64,000 nucleotides of DNA from Aselliscus stoliczkanus (taxonomy: Eukaryota; Chordata; Mammalia; Chiroptera; Hipposideridae): positions 86,059,449 through 86,123,448 of the forward strand of contig CM066735.1 of NCBI GenBank assembly GCA_033961575.1. The letters are read 5' to 3'. Under the pieces are notes generated by a model that worked only from the letters and a program-made list of their open reading frames with translations, had not been told where the DNA came from and did not search any database. Positions within the stretch are counted from its first letter, which is position 1. Each line of letters opens with the position of its first letter. Positions 23,481 to 36,124 of this stretch are shown in pieces. The translations under genes and the position numbers were made by a program.

Positions 23481-23876
23481 TACATTTATGAATTAGGAGT
23501 CAGGATCCCCAAACTCTGGTTTCAACTTTGCTACTAAGAAGCTTGAGAAAATTGAACAAACCTGTGAATTTCCTGAACAACATCATATTTTTCACATACT
23601 CATGTATACAGCAGAGATCTCAGGTGGGCTCCAAGCTGAGATTATCTTTAGGGTTTCATATATCTGGAGGCAGTCTCTATAAGAAGCAGTGAAGTGCCTC
23701 CTAAGAAAGATCACATTCTACAGAAAGACAAAGCAGTCACAGACAACTTGGTTCACCAGTGATGGGTGGGTGTTGAAGAGGGCTGTCAGTCTTGAGTATA
23801 CCCAGGGCCTGTCACTCTGATGGTCACTAGCCCAGGCCCTATGATCATACATGAAGGGGCAAACAAAGCCAGCCTC

Positions 23877-23940
23877 CTTCCTTTCCTTCTTTCCTTCCTT
23901 CCTTCCTTCCTTCCTTCCTTCCTTCCTTCCTTCCTTCCTT

Positions 23941-23942
<2 letters not shown>
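23877..23942 (+). repeat. (CCTT)n microsatellite
   Basis: Tetranucleotide run joined directly to the TC repeat that follows. Confidence 0.97.

Positions 23943-24004
<62 letters not shown>
23943..24004 (+). repeat. (TC)n microsatellite
   Basis: About 28 TC units. With the CCTT run this makes a roughly 125-base pure pyrimidine tract. Confidence 0.97.
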
Positions 24005-24006
<2 letters not shown>

Positions 24007-24364
24007 CATTTCTTTTTTCCTACTAATTGCTTCACTGGGCTTTGGAATCTCAACATGTCAGCATCATTAGTATTAGCAGCTTGATGTCTCACAAAATCAG
24101 AAATACGTGGTTTTACTATTACTGTGTGAGACTTCTTTTACTCCAAGGTATGGGTTGAAATGTGTTTTGGGGGTTTCTGTGGAATTTAAAATTATAACTG
24201 ATTATACTTACCCAAAGAATGTGATACATATTCACACCTAGAATACTAGTAATCTGTGCAGAGCTAAAAATAAATCTCACCATGGCTGTGAAGCTGCCGA
24301 AGTTCAGAACCTATTTCTCTTTTTTTTCCCAATGCAGTAGAAAGGTTTTGGAAATGGTCTGGTA

Positions 24365-24530
24365 TCCTAACTCTAATACTTAATAGATGGGTTAAATTAG
24401 TCAAATTATAGCTTATCTGAGCCTCAGTTTCTTAACTGTAAGATGGGGATGATAATATCTACTTTGTAGGGATGTTGGGAAGAGATTTGATATACAAAAC
24501 ACCTAGGCAAGTGCCTGGCCCTTAGTGGGT
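24365..24530 (+). mobile_element. MIR SINE
   Basis: GAGCCTCAGTTTCTTAACTG, TAAGATGGGGATGATAATA and GTGCCTGGCCCTTAGTGGGT are classic MIR core and tail. Confidence 0.85.
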
Positions 24531-24879
24531 GCTTGATCAACATTAGTTCCCCTTCCCTGCTTTTCTCTCCAGTTATTAAAAAAGGCTCTTCCGCAATTCC
24601 AAGCTCATAAAAGTTCAATGGAGAAAGGATAAAGGCAAGAGGAAATAAATGTCAGGTAGTTCTAGAAGTTCCGTTTTGACATTCATTACATTTTTTAAGG
24701 GATTAAGACTCCATAGAATATAGAAAAAAAGGAAAGTTTTGGCTCTTAGTCATCCAAAACAATTTTGAGTCATATTTTCACTTCAATGTCATTCCCCTTC
24801 CTCCCCAGCTAGGCCTTGTACTCATACTCCAGTAGCTGGAGTTTTCAGCTGTGGTCATCTCCTCCAACATATCAAGACT

Positions 24880-24955
24880 CTATATCCTGTAGGAATCACC
24901 TCAAAGCCTTTTAAGAACTCACTGGTGTCCCTCCCCCACCCCCAGGCTTATAAAA
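24880..24955. mobile_element. MER5-like fragment
   Basis: GGAATCACCTCAAAGCC and CCCTCCCCCACCCCCAGGC resemble the MER5 body. Short and diverged. Confidence 0.35.
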
Positions 24956-25519
24956 AATAGTATTCATGTTAATGTAAATACTCTTCATTGTCAATGGATT
25001 TTATCCCAGATAAATCCCATGCAAAACATATCCCTACATTCAGGTGTTGCTCGGTTAATGACTGTTCAGTGTCACAAAGCGTCCAGTACTAAACTGTACC
25101 TAAACATTCCACATTGTGTGTGATGGAATTTCAGGACAAGAATGTCGAGGTTGAAGTTCAGAGCCGGTGAAGTTTCACAGGGAATGGCTGAGACTTGTGT
25201 GTTGGCGTTGGCCATCAAGGTCATGAAATGCTACGACCTCTGATCTAAAGGCTTATTAATGGTCAGTTTCTCTTTGGACATGTTTGAACCTGCAGGTTTG
25301 AAAATGACACACTTTTGGTTATTGCTTTCCTCAAGCAGTTGAGGTGCATGAGTTGCATTCACGTAGAGAGAGAATCTGAGGGTCTCAGAATCAATGCAAC
25401 ATAAGTAAGCAGGTTGTTTTGTGACTTATGCATGACCTGTATGAGCAGTTGCTTTCATTTTGTTCTGGTGAGTGGTATGAAGTGTTTATGGGCTCGCGTG
25501 TGCACAGCACACAATAAGG

Positions 25520-25665
25520 CATAGCAGGTTGTAGTGACTAAAACATGGGTTTTTGGCTGTGGTAGACCTGCATTTACACTTCAGTTCTACCACTCACTCA
25601 CTCTGTGATCTTGAGCAATTTACTTAGTCTCTCCAGGCTTCAGCTTTGTTCATTTTAAAATGGGA
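25520..25665 (+). mobile_element. MIR SINE
   Basis: TCTACCACTCACTCACTCTG, GATCTTGAGCAATTTACTTA and TTCATTTTAAAATGGGATTT form a MIR core. Confidence 0.85.
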
Positions 25666-26554
25666 TTTGCAGGATTGGTGCACAAACAAGAGTACCCAAA
25701 AATGGTAGGTATGCTATTAATACTACAAATATAGTGCAGCCTTGTGTTTAATATTACATATCAACATTGTCAACAAATAGGTTTTAGGAGAAACGTTTAA
25801 AAAATAATTGTTTAGCTATAATGACGGTCAAGACCACAGAGACAGCAAAAAAGTTTTCATAAATTTTTCACGAATCAAGGGAAAAGGGAGACAACTCATA
25901 AAAAGAGTTATTGCTTTATCAATCCTTTCCAATTAAGTCATTGGGAGTTAACAGTAAACACAATATTGATTCATCGTACTTACTGAAATTTCACTAGCGG
26001 CAATCCTCCAGGGCCTCTATTTTTCTGGGTGAAGCTCTGACTTAGCACCATCGCCTCTTCCCAAAAGGATCTGGCAGAAAACAATGTCCTGCCTGGAATT
26101 CACAACATTTCTTCATTGGCGAAAACAAACAGAAAAGTTCATTTCCTCTGAAATCTTCTCAGGATACTCTCTCCTGGTTTATCTTAAAAACAAAAATCAA
26201 TTTTCCCATAGCCTTCTTTGCCCACTTTGATGAGAGAGAGCAGACTCTTGAAGGTGGAAATGAAGGTTTTGAGGGGCAACGTAATGCCATCTGGATGTTT
26301 CATGATTAAGTCTGAAAGGATTTAACCAGCTGTCCATAGTAATTATATATTTCCGGCAGACGGCTCTATAAGTGATTAAACAATTCTCATTTTTTTAAAA
26401 ACCTTATCTATATTTTCAGTTTTCCTGCAACAAATATTTATTATCAAACACAATTAAAGTTAAAACAAACACACAAAAAAATATGGTGATGTCAAGGTTG
26501 CAGCCAAATACATTTTTCTCTAAGTTTGTGGCTGTTCTCGAGTTGCCTCATGGG
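25666..26554. other. No assignable feature
   Basis: AT-rich sequence without recognisable repeats or frames. Confidence 0.4.
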
Positions 26555-26775
26555 TTCTGCTCATACATTATCTTATTTGATTCTCTTGACCGTATTTACT
26601 CATATGGCCCATCTGACCCTTGAGTAAGCAAAGACTAGAGAGTTTAATAAGTTGATCTAAGTCTCTCACAGCTAGGAAGAGGCAATGGCAGGATTCACCC
26701 AGTATTCACTCAAGAGACTCATTTTAAAACATCCTACAGGTAGGTGGTGAAACAGGTGTTTGAACTCAGGCCTCT
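26555..26775 (-). mobile_element. MIR SINE
   Basis: CATTATCTTATTTGATTCTC, then CAGCTAGGAAGAGGCAATG and TTTGAACTCAGGCCTCTCTG: the MIR in reverse orientation. Confidence 0.7.
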
Positions 26776-29230
26776 CTGAGCAGTCTATATTTTTAATCAC
26801 TGTTATTCCTTCAGACATTCAGAAAGGAAACATTCAGGGTGTGACCAATGTGGTTTCTTTTTGTAGCCATGGCTACAAGAAAAAAATTGATTTTCCTGCT
26901 GACAATTGAATGGCCAGCTCTGTTTTTGAAACTGATGGATTTTATGAGATAAGAGCCTCAGACTGTCCAAGAAAAGACTCCTGAAAAGACCCGTTCTAAA
27001 CCCAAAACATCTATAAAAGGTATTTTTGTTTTGAAATTTGTACAGAAACTTCCAAAGATACTAACTGACAAGATAATATAAAGAAGACAGAGCAAAGGGA
27101 TAACACAGAGGCATAAAATGAACTCCAAGATAAGGTCAATTAACATAAGAATGAAATAACTTAAATATGATATATACATGCACCACTAGCAAGTAACTAA
27201 AGAAGAAATGACTTAAAATAGCTTTTAGTAAAGCCTAATATTCTAAATTTTTGTAGGCAGAATTTGAAACTCTTAATGTTCACTGAGTTACAATTTAATG
27301 ACTATTAAGTACCTTCTAAGCCAGAAATATTTTGACTTAACCTTTGAGTCTTAAAAACTTGTCCACCAAACCGTTCCCTTCTACACTTACATTTTTTTCC
27401 CCTTTAGACTTTAGTCTTGCTTTAAAAACAAAAACAAAAACAAAAAACTATTTATTTTCATTCAGTTCAGGGTGAGAAACAGGGATTATTTCCTTTCTTG
27501 TGGAGTTCCAGCATCTATGTTGAGTTTAATTGAATGGCTAAGGGAATTAATCTAACGGCAGCAAATATGAAATAGTCCAACTGCCAAGGAATGGATTATA
27601 AAACTAGTCATGTGTTTTTAAAAGCAGTCCCAGATTTCAATTTTGGAAAGCTGGATTTAAGAATCACTAAAATCGATGGCTAGGGGCAAGTGGGAGAAGA
27701 ATAAAGTCTTACCTGCTCTGCCCTCATCATATTAAATTTCAAACCTACCATCCCCTGCTTCAATTTCAAGCAGAATTAGTTGGAAACTTGAGAATGGCAC
27801 CTTCAGGAGTTTGGGGGAATTGAGAAAGAAAAGAAAAACCGAACTCGTTGGGCCAAATTGTACAGAGATAGCTGGGGAACACAGGCTGCCAATTTGATAA
27901 GTGGTCCTATTCCACTCTGAAGCTCATCAAACTTCTGGACAGAGAGATGTGGGATTTTATTATTGTTTGTTCCTTGACCTAGAGCCAAAATAAGCCACTG
28001 CACTGAATACACTGAATATCTTTGCACTGAAAAGCTTTGCATCGAAGGCATTTTGGTGTCTCCACTGTGGCAAAGGAAAACACTTTTTTTTTTCTGTTGC
28101 TATGTATATTGGCAAATATCCTATCCAAAGAATTGTGCTCCAAGAACTCTGGAAACACCTGCCAGCAGAAAACTTGGGAGCTTTGTTTAAACAAGTGTAC
28201 CTGCCAATTTTCCAGCCCTGTTGACTTTGCAGGGCTGAAAAGCGTGGACTATTTTAAAACCTGCTTGATGGATAACAGAAACCGGACCATGGAGATGAGG
28301 CAGAGAATGTGCCTGGAATCATATTTATCTGTTTTTCTTTTTTAACATTGCGTAGCCTGAGCCTTGCGCAAGCACACTGCAATGCTATTTCCCTGCGCCA
28401 CTGAGCCCACTGTGTGACTGTGAATGGGCAGAAGGCTTAGGCTTGAATTCAAGCTATTTGGCAAGACAGTTTCTAAGAAATGCTGTGGTAATCCAAAGCA
28501 TGGGGCTTTATGACATGAGCAGGCATTACAAAGATGTCCTTTAGGTTATCTTGAGTACGTGGATTCCTTTTGTAGTATCTTCTCTAGCATATGGTCAATC
28601 ACCAGTGTGGACACTCTTGAGTTTTAGAGAGCAATTCCAAGTGTGAGTACTAGGTGGGCTCTAATATGATAAACAGTTCCACTCTCATTTCCCCTCTGTC
28701 AAATTAACTACCATAGGTCATTGCCCAATAAGCAAGATGTTCTCTTGGGATATTAAATAAAGGCACTTGGATGCATACATCTAAGTAGCTGGTATTTAAA
28801 AGAAACTGCCATGATCAAGACAATGGCATTTGGTGGCATTTGTTTTCATTCCAATAAGCAGTGCATGATTCAGAGTGACAGAGCTGAGGTCAGCAGAGGA
28901 CGTGGAAGGTCATCAAGTCCCTACCATGCAGAGCATAAGGTCTTCCCATTGAATTTCAGTTGTTTCCTTGGCCAAACATGATATATGAGGTTCTCTGGAG
29001 GGAACCAATGCTGCTTCTCCAAAGATACATCAACTTGAGAATGTTGGTCTACTCTGTGTGACTGGAAGGAAAAAGTTTGAAAACCTTCTTAGTTTGTCCA
29101 TCTTCTGATCTGCTGCAAAAAAAAGATCCTACATTTTTGAGTTATCCCTTTGGATTAAAGTTCTTTAGGACAGCCACTTTGCTGCTTAGCTCCTTAGTTT
29201 CTCTCTATAAAATTAGGGAATAGACTATTG
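26776..29230. other. No assignable feature
   Basis: About 2.5 kb in which I find no named repeat. A 102-codon plus-strand frame at 28037-28345 is cysteine-rich, but the minus-strand frame overlapping its start and the lack of any recognisable motif argue for chance. Confidence 0.4.
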
Positions 29231-29400
29231 TATCATTGGGCTATCAGGTCAATTATGCTCCCACCTGTCACTGACTAAAGCAAGTCATGTGACCAATCCC
29301 AAAGTCAAGGAGTGTGGAAACATGGTCTATCCATGCAGAGGCCATGGCAAGGGTATGGTACAAGGAGAGCACCGGGGTCAATAATTGAAACTACCACAGA
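29231..29400. repeat. Possible ancient interspersed repeat, unnamed
   Basis: GTCACTGACTAAAGCAAGTC, CATGTGACCAATCCCAAAG and GAGGCCATGGCAAGGGTATG are familiar from an old mammalian repeat, but I cannot name it. Confidence 0.35.
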
Positions 29401-29519
29401 CTGGCTCAGTGCGTTCTAAACTTTAGGGTTCTTATAGCTGTAATAGATATAGCTCAAATACAATCTGTTACAGAATTTAAAATGAAGAAGTATGTAAAGC
29501 TACAAGCATTCTGCAGGTC

Positions 29520-29650
29520 CTGTAGGAAGCTCCTCAGACATTGGTTTTCAAACATTAATACATATAAGTATCGTGCTGTGAGCTTATACAAATTAAGGTC
29601 CTGTAGCCCTCTTGTAACATGTTCTGATTAAGTGTAAGGAGGATGGTGGT
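29520..29650. mobile_element. MER5-like fragment
   Basis: CATTGGTTTTCAAACATTAA, then TACATATAAGTATC, resembles the MER5 left end. An A-rich run follows at 29665. Confidence 0.4.
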
Positions 29651-30124
29651 CTAGGAAATCCTATTAAAAAAAAAAAAAAAGAAAAACAAAACAACAACAA
29701 CAGCAACAAAATTCCAGATAATTTGGGCACAAGGGCTTTGTGAAGGCCAACTATTCTAGGATCCCAGGATTCTGAGAAGCACCTTTATTTTGACAACACA
29801 TATGAATATCAAGTACCAGCACCATTTTGCTGAGTCAGGTTTTATATGTCAGCTGAATTATTCCTCTTTCTATCACAGTTGATATATTTGGCAGGGACAG
29901 CAAGCCCACAAGCCAATACAAATAGGGAAGGTAAAAACAGGAAAGGAACAAAGGCATCTTATCAAGACGTAAATACTAATATCTCAGATTTTGTTTATAA
30001 CAACAATACTACACAATAAAGGCAAGTGCTAATTTTAAGCACTATTTTCAGATGGTCACAGTTAATATGCAGTTTCCCGGGAAGGGAAAAACTCAAACAA
30101 AATCTCAGTCATTTAATATATCAT

Positions 30125-30562
30125 TCAATGTACAACCAGAGAAGCAGAACCAGTAAGATTATTTATCTGTCTGTCTGTCTATCTATCTATCAACCTATCT
30201 ATTGGTTTACGCAATTGCAATTGTCAGTTGTGGGTGCTGGCTGTACATATTCGAAACCCTTATGGAAGGCTATCACATCAGGAAAGCCAGGCTGGAACTC
30301 TGGGACAGGGCTGACACAGTAGTCAATAGTCAGAGTTTCTTCCCTGCCAGGGAAACCTCAGTTCTGCTTTTAAAGCTCTTCAATAGATTGAATCAGCCCC
30401 AACCAAATCAGAGAGGATAATCTCTTTTACTTAAAGTCAACCTATGGTAGATGTTAATCATATCCAGGAAGTACCCTCACAGCAACACCTAGATTAGCAT
30501 TTGATTGAATAACTGGATACGATAGCCAAACCAAACTGGCACTTAAAACTGTCCGTCATAAT
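30125..30562 (-). mobile_element. Solo LTR, MaLR-like
   Basis: Left end AGAGAAGCAGAACCAGTAAG, a TCTG/TCTA microsatellite, CAATTGTCAGTTGTGGGTGC, GATTGAATCAGCCCCAACC, AGGATAATCTCTTTTACTTA and a right end CCAAACTGGCACTTAAAACT follow the order of a common MaLR/ERVL-type LTR in complement. No internal retroviral sequence. Confidence 0.7.
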
Positions 30563-31451
30563 TCAGGGTTCCTCTTCCTGATTTTTGCCACATTCCTGTG
30601 TTATCAATATTTTTAATTAATATTTTTAATTAAACTGACTCATTTCACCCCTCATTGGAGCCTCCTCCTAAACAATAACAACTACGAAATTACTGATTTG
30701 ATGTGCTAGTTATGTAGGTTATAAAAATAAATGACATCTATGGGTTATAAAAAAATTGTAACTATTAACATACCATCTTAAATGATTTATCACACCCTTT
30801 GAAAATGCTAAATTCATCAAATCAACTGCCAGAGAGCTGGGTTGAAGAATTTTCTATAAAGAAACAAGGAATTTTAATGAGCAAAAGAAAATCTTGAGCT
30901 AGACTCTAAACCTAAGCACGACAAAATCCAAGAAGATATTTTCTGTTACAGAAAGTGCTGGGAAATCTGGTGTGTGTCTGGGGGTTGGGACTGAGGCACC
31001 TCTACTGAGAATGGAGAATGAAAGAATGCTAAGGATTTTCTGACGGTTTCATATATTTTTTGACGAATGACTGTAGCTACTTGTGTTATGACTTTTAGGA
31101 GGCTACGTTATAAAGAACTTGAAATAGTTAAGTTCATCAAGCCAAAGAGATAAAAGATGAAAAAACATAATCTTGGCCTTTAGACTCATATAGTCTAGTG
31201 TTAAAGAGGAACAGCACAAGATGATTGCAGACCAGTGCAGAATATGCTGCCAGTGTCCTCCAGGGGTGATGAGTACAGGAGTCAGCTACTCAGGAAAGAG
31301 TACCCAGAGGAGAGGAAGTTTGCATTGAGGCTCAAACAGTAGCAGAAATTTGGTGAGGAGGGCCTGGGTATTGGTGGTGAAGGGGGGAGCATTCCACATA
31401 ATGTGAAATCATGAACGAAAGCACAGACTTGAACTTGCATAGTGTGTCTGT

Positions 31452-31454
<3 letters not shown>
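30563..31454. other. No assignable feature
   Basis: Near 30606 a 15-base AATATTTTTAATT unit is tandemly repeated. Nothing else recognised. Confidence 0.4.

Positions 31455-31487
<33 letters not shown>
31455..31487 (+). repeat. (TC)n microsatellite
   Basis: About 16 TC units. Confidence 0.95.
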
Positions 31488-31490
<3 letters not shown>

Positions 31491-32735
31491 GGCTAGGAAT
31501 GGATACAACACAGTTAAGTATGGCTGAAGCAGGATCGCCACTTTGGACAAGTTCAGGGCTCCCCATTCACGAGGACGTGTTTTCATTGTAGAGTCTGCAT
31601 GACCATAAGAACCTGAAGCACAGAGCATGGAAGGTGGAATGGCAGATGATGATAGACAGGTAGGCAGAAACCAGATCATCATGAATTCTTAATTCCATGA
31701 TGAAGAGTTCAGCCTTTATGCAACAGAGCAATGCTGGGTTTCCCAACGGACAGATCAGGTGTATGTTTAGGACACCAATAAATCAGGAGAAGGGCAATGA
31801 CTTGACTTTGAAAGGGTTGTAAATATTTTAAGTATAAAAGTAGTGATTTTAGAGATAAAAACCCCAAACACTGGATTTTCCTACACTTGTTTAACGTTTT
31901 TACATTACTTTTAGTTTTGAGTTGCATATGGTTGGATGAAGGTAGGTAGGAGGCAGCATAACATCATCAGTGTTTTGGGCAACTAAAGGTTTTCAGGTCC
32001 CATTGTGGATGATGTTAGCTTTTGAAGGGTGTTAGTTTGAGCAAATAAAGGAGGGAGAACGTGGTGGCTTGGGTTATGTGCTTTGTTTTGGTGTCAGATG
32101 AAGTAAAGTAATGTTTTGTTCTGTTTTACATTAACTGACCTCTGTGTAATGGGTACAATAGCATCTTGATATTACAAAGTTTTAAAGTTATTTAAAGAAA
32201 AAAATGCACGAAATCAAAGTTCTAATAGGAAACAAATGGCACATTCAAATAGAATAATTCAAAGCAATTTATTAAAGGGATTATTTACTGAAGTGGGGGC
32301 TAGGAATTACTTTCGTTTAAGTGAAACTAACAAGGACTATTCAGGGACAGCCACAGTAGGAAGCTGTGAAGAGACAAAGGGTGGGAGTACCAAGCAGAAT
32401 GCTGAGAGCCTAGCTATAGATTTAAGAAGCTAGGAGAACTGGCACTGTGACCTTTGGTACAGAGACATGGCCAACATGTGTTAACCAAGCACGAGAAAGC
32501 CAGGAGAATACACACCTTGTTTTCACTCCCCTCCTTTCTAGTTTTCTAACAAACCTGTCTGTTGTCCAGACTCAAACAGAAGCCAGGAATAAGGTTGTCC
32601 AATGCAAGAGCCATAGAAGTTAATTTTTCCTACAGAAAGCAGGGTGAAGAAGGATGGCAAGTGGATCTGGACAACAGGAAATGTCTAGCATAGGTATATA
32701 TTGCAAGCAAACATCATTTAAATAAGCATTTACCT
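31488..32735. other. No assignable feature
   Basis: Short frames only on both strands, no named repeat. Confidence 0.4.
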
Positions 32736-32739
32736 TCTA

Positions 32740-32957
32740 CAGTTGGGATCAGCAAACTAGGGCCCGCCAGCCTACAGCCTGTTTTTAGAAATAAAATTTT
32801 ATTGAAACACAGCCATGCCCATTTGTATACAACTCATCTGTGGCTCCTTCTGTACTACAATGGCAGAGTTAAGTAGTTGAGACAGGCTAGACGGTCTGCG
32901 AATTTGAAAATATTTATTATCTGGCCCTTCACAGAAAATGTTTGCCAACTCCTGCTC
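32740..32957 (+). mobile_element. hAT-type nonautonomous element
   Basis: GATCAGCAAACTAGGGCCCG, GAAATAAAATTTTATTGAAA, GGCAGAGTTAAGTAGTTGAG and GCCAACTCCTG: same family as at 1.0 and 9.9 kb, nearly complete here. Confidence 0.8.
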
Positions 32958-33102
32958 CACACAATGAAACAGTAGGCCTCTCCCTTCATAAAAAATGTTT
33001 TGTAGTGATAACAATATATACTTCAACAGTTGCCCTCATTTTTTGACCCCTGTCATCACCAAATATGTCATTATTTTCAGTCTTGTTTTTTTTAATAGAC
33101 TG

Positions 33103-33166
33103 ATATTATGATATATATATATATCATAATATATATATACACATATATATATATATATATATATAT
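33103..33166. repeat. (AT)n repeat with perfect palindrome
   Basis: Bases 33103-33132 form a perfect 30-bp palindrome (ATATTATGATATATA and complement). More TA repeats follow up to the MITE. Strong cruciform potential. Confidence 0.9.
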
Positions 33167-33297
33167 AGTGAATGCCAAAAAATGTATACACATTACTTGT
33201 ATTCATCTTTTGTTATCTGTATATATTGAGTATTACAATTTTAATACAGTTTTTTTCCTTTTTTAAAATGTGTATACATTTTTTTGGCACCGTCTGT
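33166..33297. mobile_element. Tc1/mariner-type MITE
   Basis: Ends are inverted repeats: GCCAAAAAATGTATACACAT on the left, and the complement of the right end reads GCCAAAAAAATGTATACACA. TA repeats surround both ends, so the target-site duplication cannot be placed exactly. About 130 bp with no coding content; presumably a deletion product of an autonomous mariner relative. Confidence 0.8.
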
Positions 33298-33486
33298 ATA
33301 TATGAACTGGCTTTAACCGGAGAGCACCTTTAAATTTAAATAAATAAAAATAACCCACTAATAATCTAGAGTGGCACATTTATGATGGGCTTTCTAATTT
33401 ACCTGCTTTCTCAGTTTTTTTTTTATATGTAGAATACTACTTGTAAAATGACTAAAGCATATAATTTTTTAAGTGCACATTGTCAT

Positions 33487-33529
<43 letters not shown>
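33487..33529 (+). repeat. (TG)n microsatellite
   Basis: About 21 perfect units. Confidence 0.97.
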
Positions 33530-33531
<2 letters not shown>

Positions 33532-33715
33532 TGGGGGGGTGAGATGTTTACATATAAAGAAAGATTGTTCTTTAAACCTTGGCTTGGATCTTTCTTGCTG
33601 CTGTGCCATTCTGTCATCCTGCATTTCCACCAAATTTCTAACAGGATTAATTGTGATCTGGTATAGCAAAGAAAAGATTAAATTGATGTTAGGAATCCTG
33701 CCATCTAGTTATTTT

Positions 33716-33717
<2 letters not shown>

Positions 33718-33759
<42 letters not shown>

Positions 33760-34183
33760 TTTTATTGGGGAATTGGCGGAGGGGAACAGCGTTGGGGAAT
33801 CAGGGAAGGGGAACAGACAAGTTGCTGTCCTTTTGTTCTTCAGTTTAGTTGCGGAGGATGCTTCACTGTTGGTATCGTCATTGCGCTCTTCCCGGATGAG
33901 GCAGATCGGTCGCCGGCCTCTGGATGTCGCTCACCGCGGCTATTGGCAGCTCACGCTTGGCTGCCAGCCGCTCACGCTGGCTGCGGGCCACTCATGTAGC
34001 CTATGGCAGCCCACTGCAGCAGGGGCTGCAGCCCACACCATCACCGGGGCTCGCACAGCCCAGCTCCAGGTGGAGCTGTTGTTAGCTGTAGAGGGCAGTG
34101 TCACTGGCCCTCATGTGGGATCCGAACCGGGGCCGCTGGCATCCCAAAACCAGCGCTTAACCAATGCGCCACTCGGCCGGCCC
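33718..34183 (-). mobile_element. tRNA-derived SINE, full-length, young copy
   Basis: Reverse orientation: an uninterrupted 37-base T tract, AAGATTTTATTGGGGAATTG, the long body, and the head ending CACTCGGCCGGCCC. CCATCTAGTTATTTTTC at 33701-33717 and 34184-34200 is a perfect 17-bp target-site duplication. The long pure A tail and perfect duplication indicate a recent insertion. Confidence 0.97.
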
Positions 34184-34200
34184 CCATCTAGTTATTTTTC

Positions 34201-35838
34201 AATAATTCCTGGTGGAAAGAGTAAAGAAAGAGGCGAACAAAAGGAAATGGGAGGGAAGCAATGTTTAACCATAATAATATATTGCCCCCTAAAAATGTGA
34301 ATAAAATGGAATTCTTTTAAACTACATGTAAAAAATTACATGCCACAAAACACCATAAACAAAGTCAAAATACAAATAAAAAACTAATATATATGTTTAT
34401 GTGTGCGTATTTGCAATTCATATCATCACATGACTATGAATGAATGAAACAGAACAATTCAATAGACAAAAATAGACAGGGTAGAACAATTGAAATACAA
34501 GTTGCCCTTAAATTATTAAAAAACACTCACTTTTATTTATAATAAGAAAAATCTGAATTAAAATTACGAGGCAACATTTTTCATCTTCCCCACTCATGTG
34601 GTTTGATTACATATACCTTTGGGCAGGGTATGGAATCAGGCATGCTCATGCATTACAATGTATGAGTGTGAATGGTTGCACCCTTAATGGAGAAACATTT
34701 AGCAATTTTTTTGGATTACAAATGGCATGCAGTTCAAACCCATGATTCTACTTCTAGAAATTTTGGTATGATTCTATACGTGAGGAATGACATGTGTACA
34801 ATAATTAACATGTGAATGATTTTTTGTTCCATTATTTTTCATAGCAAATAATTGGTATCATTTAACAACCTTTGTATAAAGGTTGGTTAACAAATCAGGA
34901 ATGCAAGCAATAAAATATATAGTCAATACATAGACACACATCTACCCCTAAAACGATCCCTCCCAAGGTGGGGAGATGTTTTCAATATGTCATTTTCTAC
35001 TTGAAAGTCACAAACCTTTGCCTTAGTATGAGCTACAAGGAATGCAAAGAAAGCAAAATTAGGAAGCTATGTTAAAATGCAGCAGCTTTATGTATATTGA
35101 AACAGAATAATCTTGAAGATGTAGCTACAAAATCCAGCAAAATGCCATTGAACAAGTGTGCCCGGGGAGTGTTACCCTTAGAACTCAGCTTCCCAAAGAC
35201 CCTGAGCAGGACAAAGAAGGCTGGAGAATAGATCTAGTAGAGTAAGTGACGAAAAGGCAAATGATCACATGATTATAACACATGCCTCTTACAGTGTTGT
35301 TGCTTATGAGGATCAAATATGGCCAAATGTGATGTGACTGAAAGGCCTTTTCATTAATTAATTATTGATCCACTTATGGATCAAGTTTTCATTGTTTTCA
35401 GGTGAGACTTTTCCTCTATCAATTACTTGATTGATAAAAAAGCTTGATATCCTTGGAGCGGGGTAAAGAGGCCAAAAGGTTTGAGTAAAAACTATCTGCA
35501 GTAGTCACCCAAGACTTATGAACCATCTTCCCATTACTATGTTTCTTGAAAACATTTGAGTTCCAATAACTCCAACTGCAACTCAGAAAAGGTGCGAGAA
35601 AAAGGTCACAAAGGAAACAAATATAATAGGCCGAGGTCAGGCTGGCCAGATCATTTTGAAAGCCAAGTTAAGGAACTTGGGAATTACTGTATGAGCCATT
35701 AATGATGGCAATTAAAAATTTTTAGCACGAGTAATACATATTACTATATGTATTTTAGAAAAGTCACTGTAGCTTTTTCATGAAAGATAAGATTAGAGGT
35801 AGAAAATAAGTTAAGAAGTTCTTAAAGAAATTTAGGGG

Positions 35839-35840
<2 letters not shown>
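34201..35840. other. No assignable feature
   Basis: AT-rich, no frames of note. A small perfect inverted repeat TTGATCC/GGATCAA lies near 35367. Confidence 0.4.

Positions 35841-35887
<47 letters not shown>
35841..35887 (+). repeat. (GA)n microsatellite
   Basis: About 23 perfect units after a G run. Confidence 0.97.
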
Positions 35888-35889
<2 letters not shown>

Positions 35890-36124
35890 GAACTAGATTG
35901 GACTAGAGATAGTAAAAAGATAGAAAGGTCTTTAGTAGGTCAAATAAACAGGACTTAATGATTTGGTGTTGGAGCAAAAGGAAAGAAGTGAGGAAAAAAA
36001 AAAAAGAACAAAGCAAGAAATCAAGGGTGACTGAGGTTTTGAGTTTGATGGTGAGGGCATTTACCAGAATAGGAAACAAAAAAGAAGAGAAAATTGGAGG
36101 GGAAAATGAATGTAGTTGTAGATC

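Noticed and set aside
25040..25130. MER2-like fragment (GTTGCTCGGTTAATGACTG)
   Set aside because: Only a short resemblance to the Tigger end, with no further matching motifs.
28037..28345. Cysteine-rich 102-codon frame as a small secreted protein
   Set aside because: No clear signal peptide and cleavage context, no splice-site evidence, and an overlapping antisense frame of similar quality.
33473..34300. 275-codon plus-strand open frame, the longest in the window
   Set aside because: It is made of a TG repeat (valine-cysteine run), a T tract (phenylalanine run) and the antisense of a SINE. It is a composition artefact.
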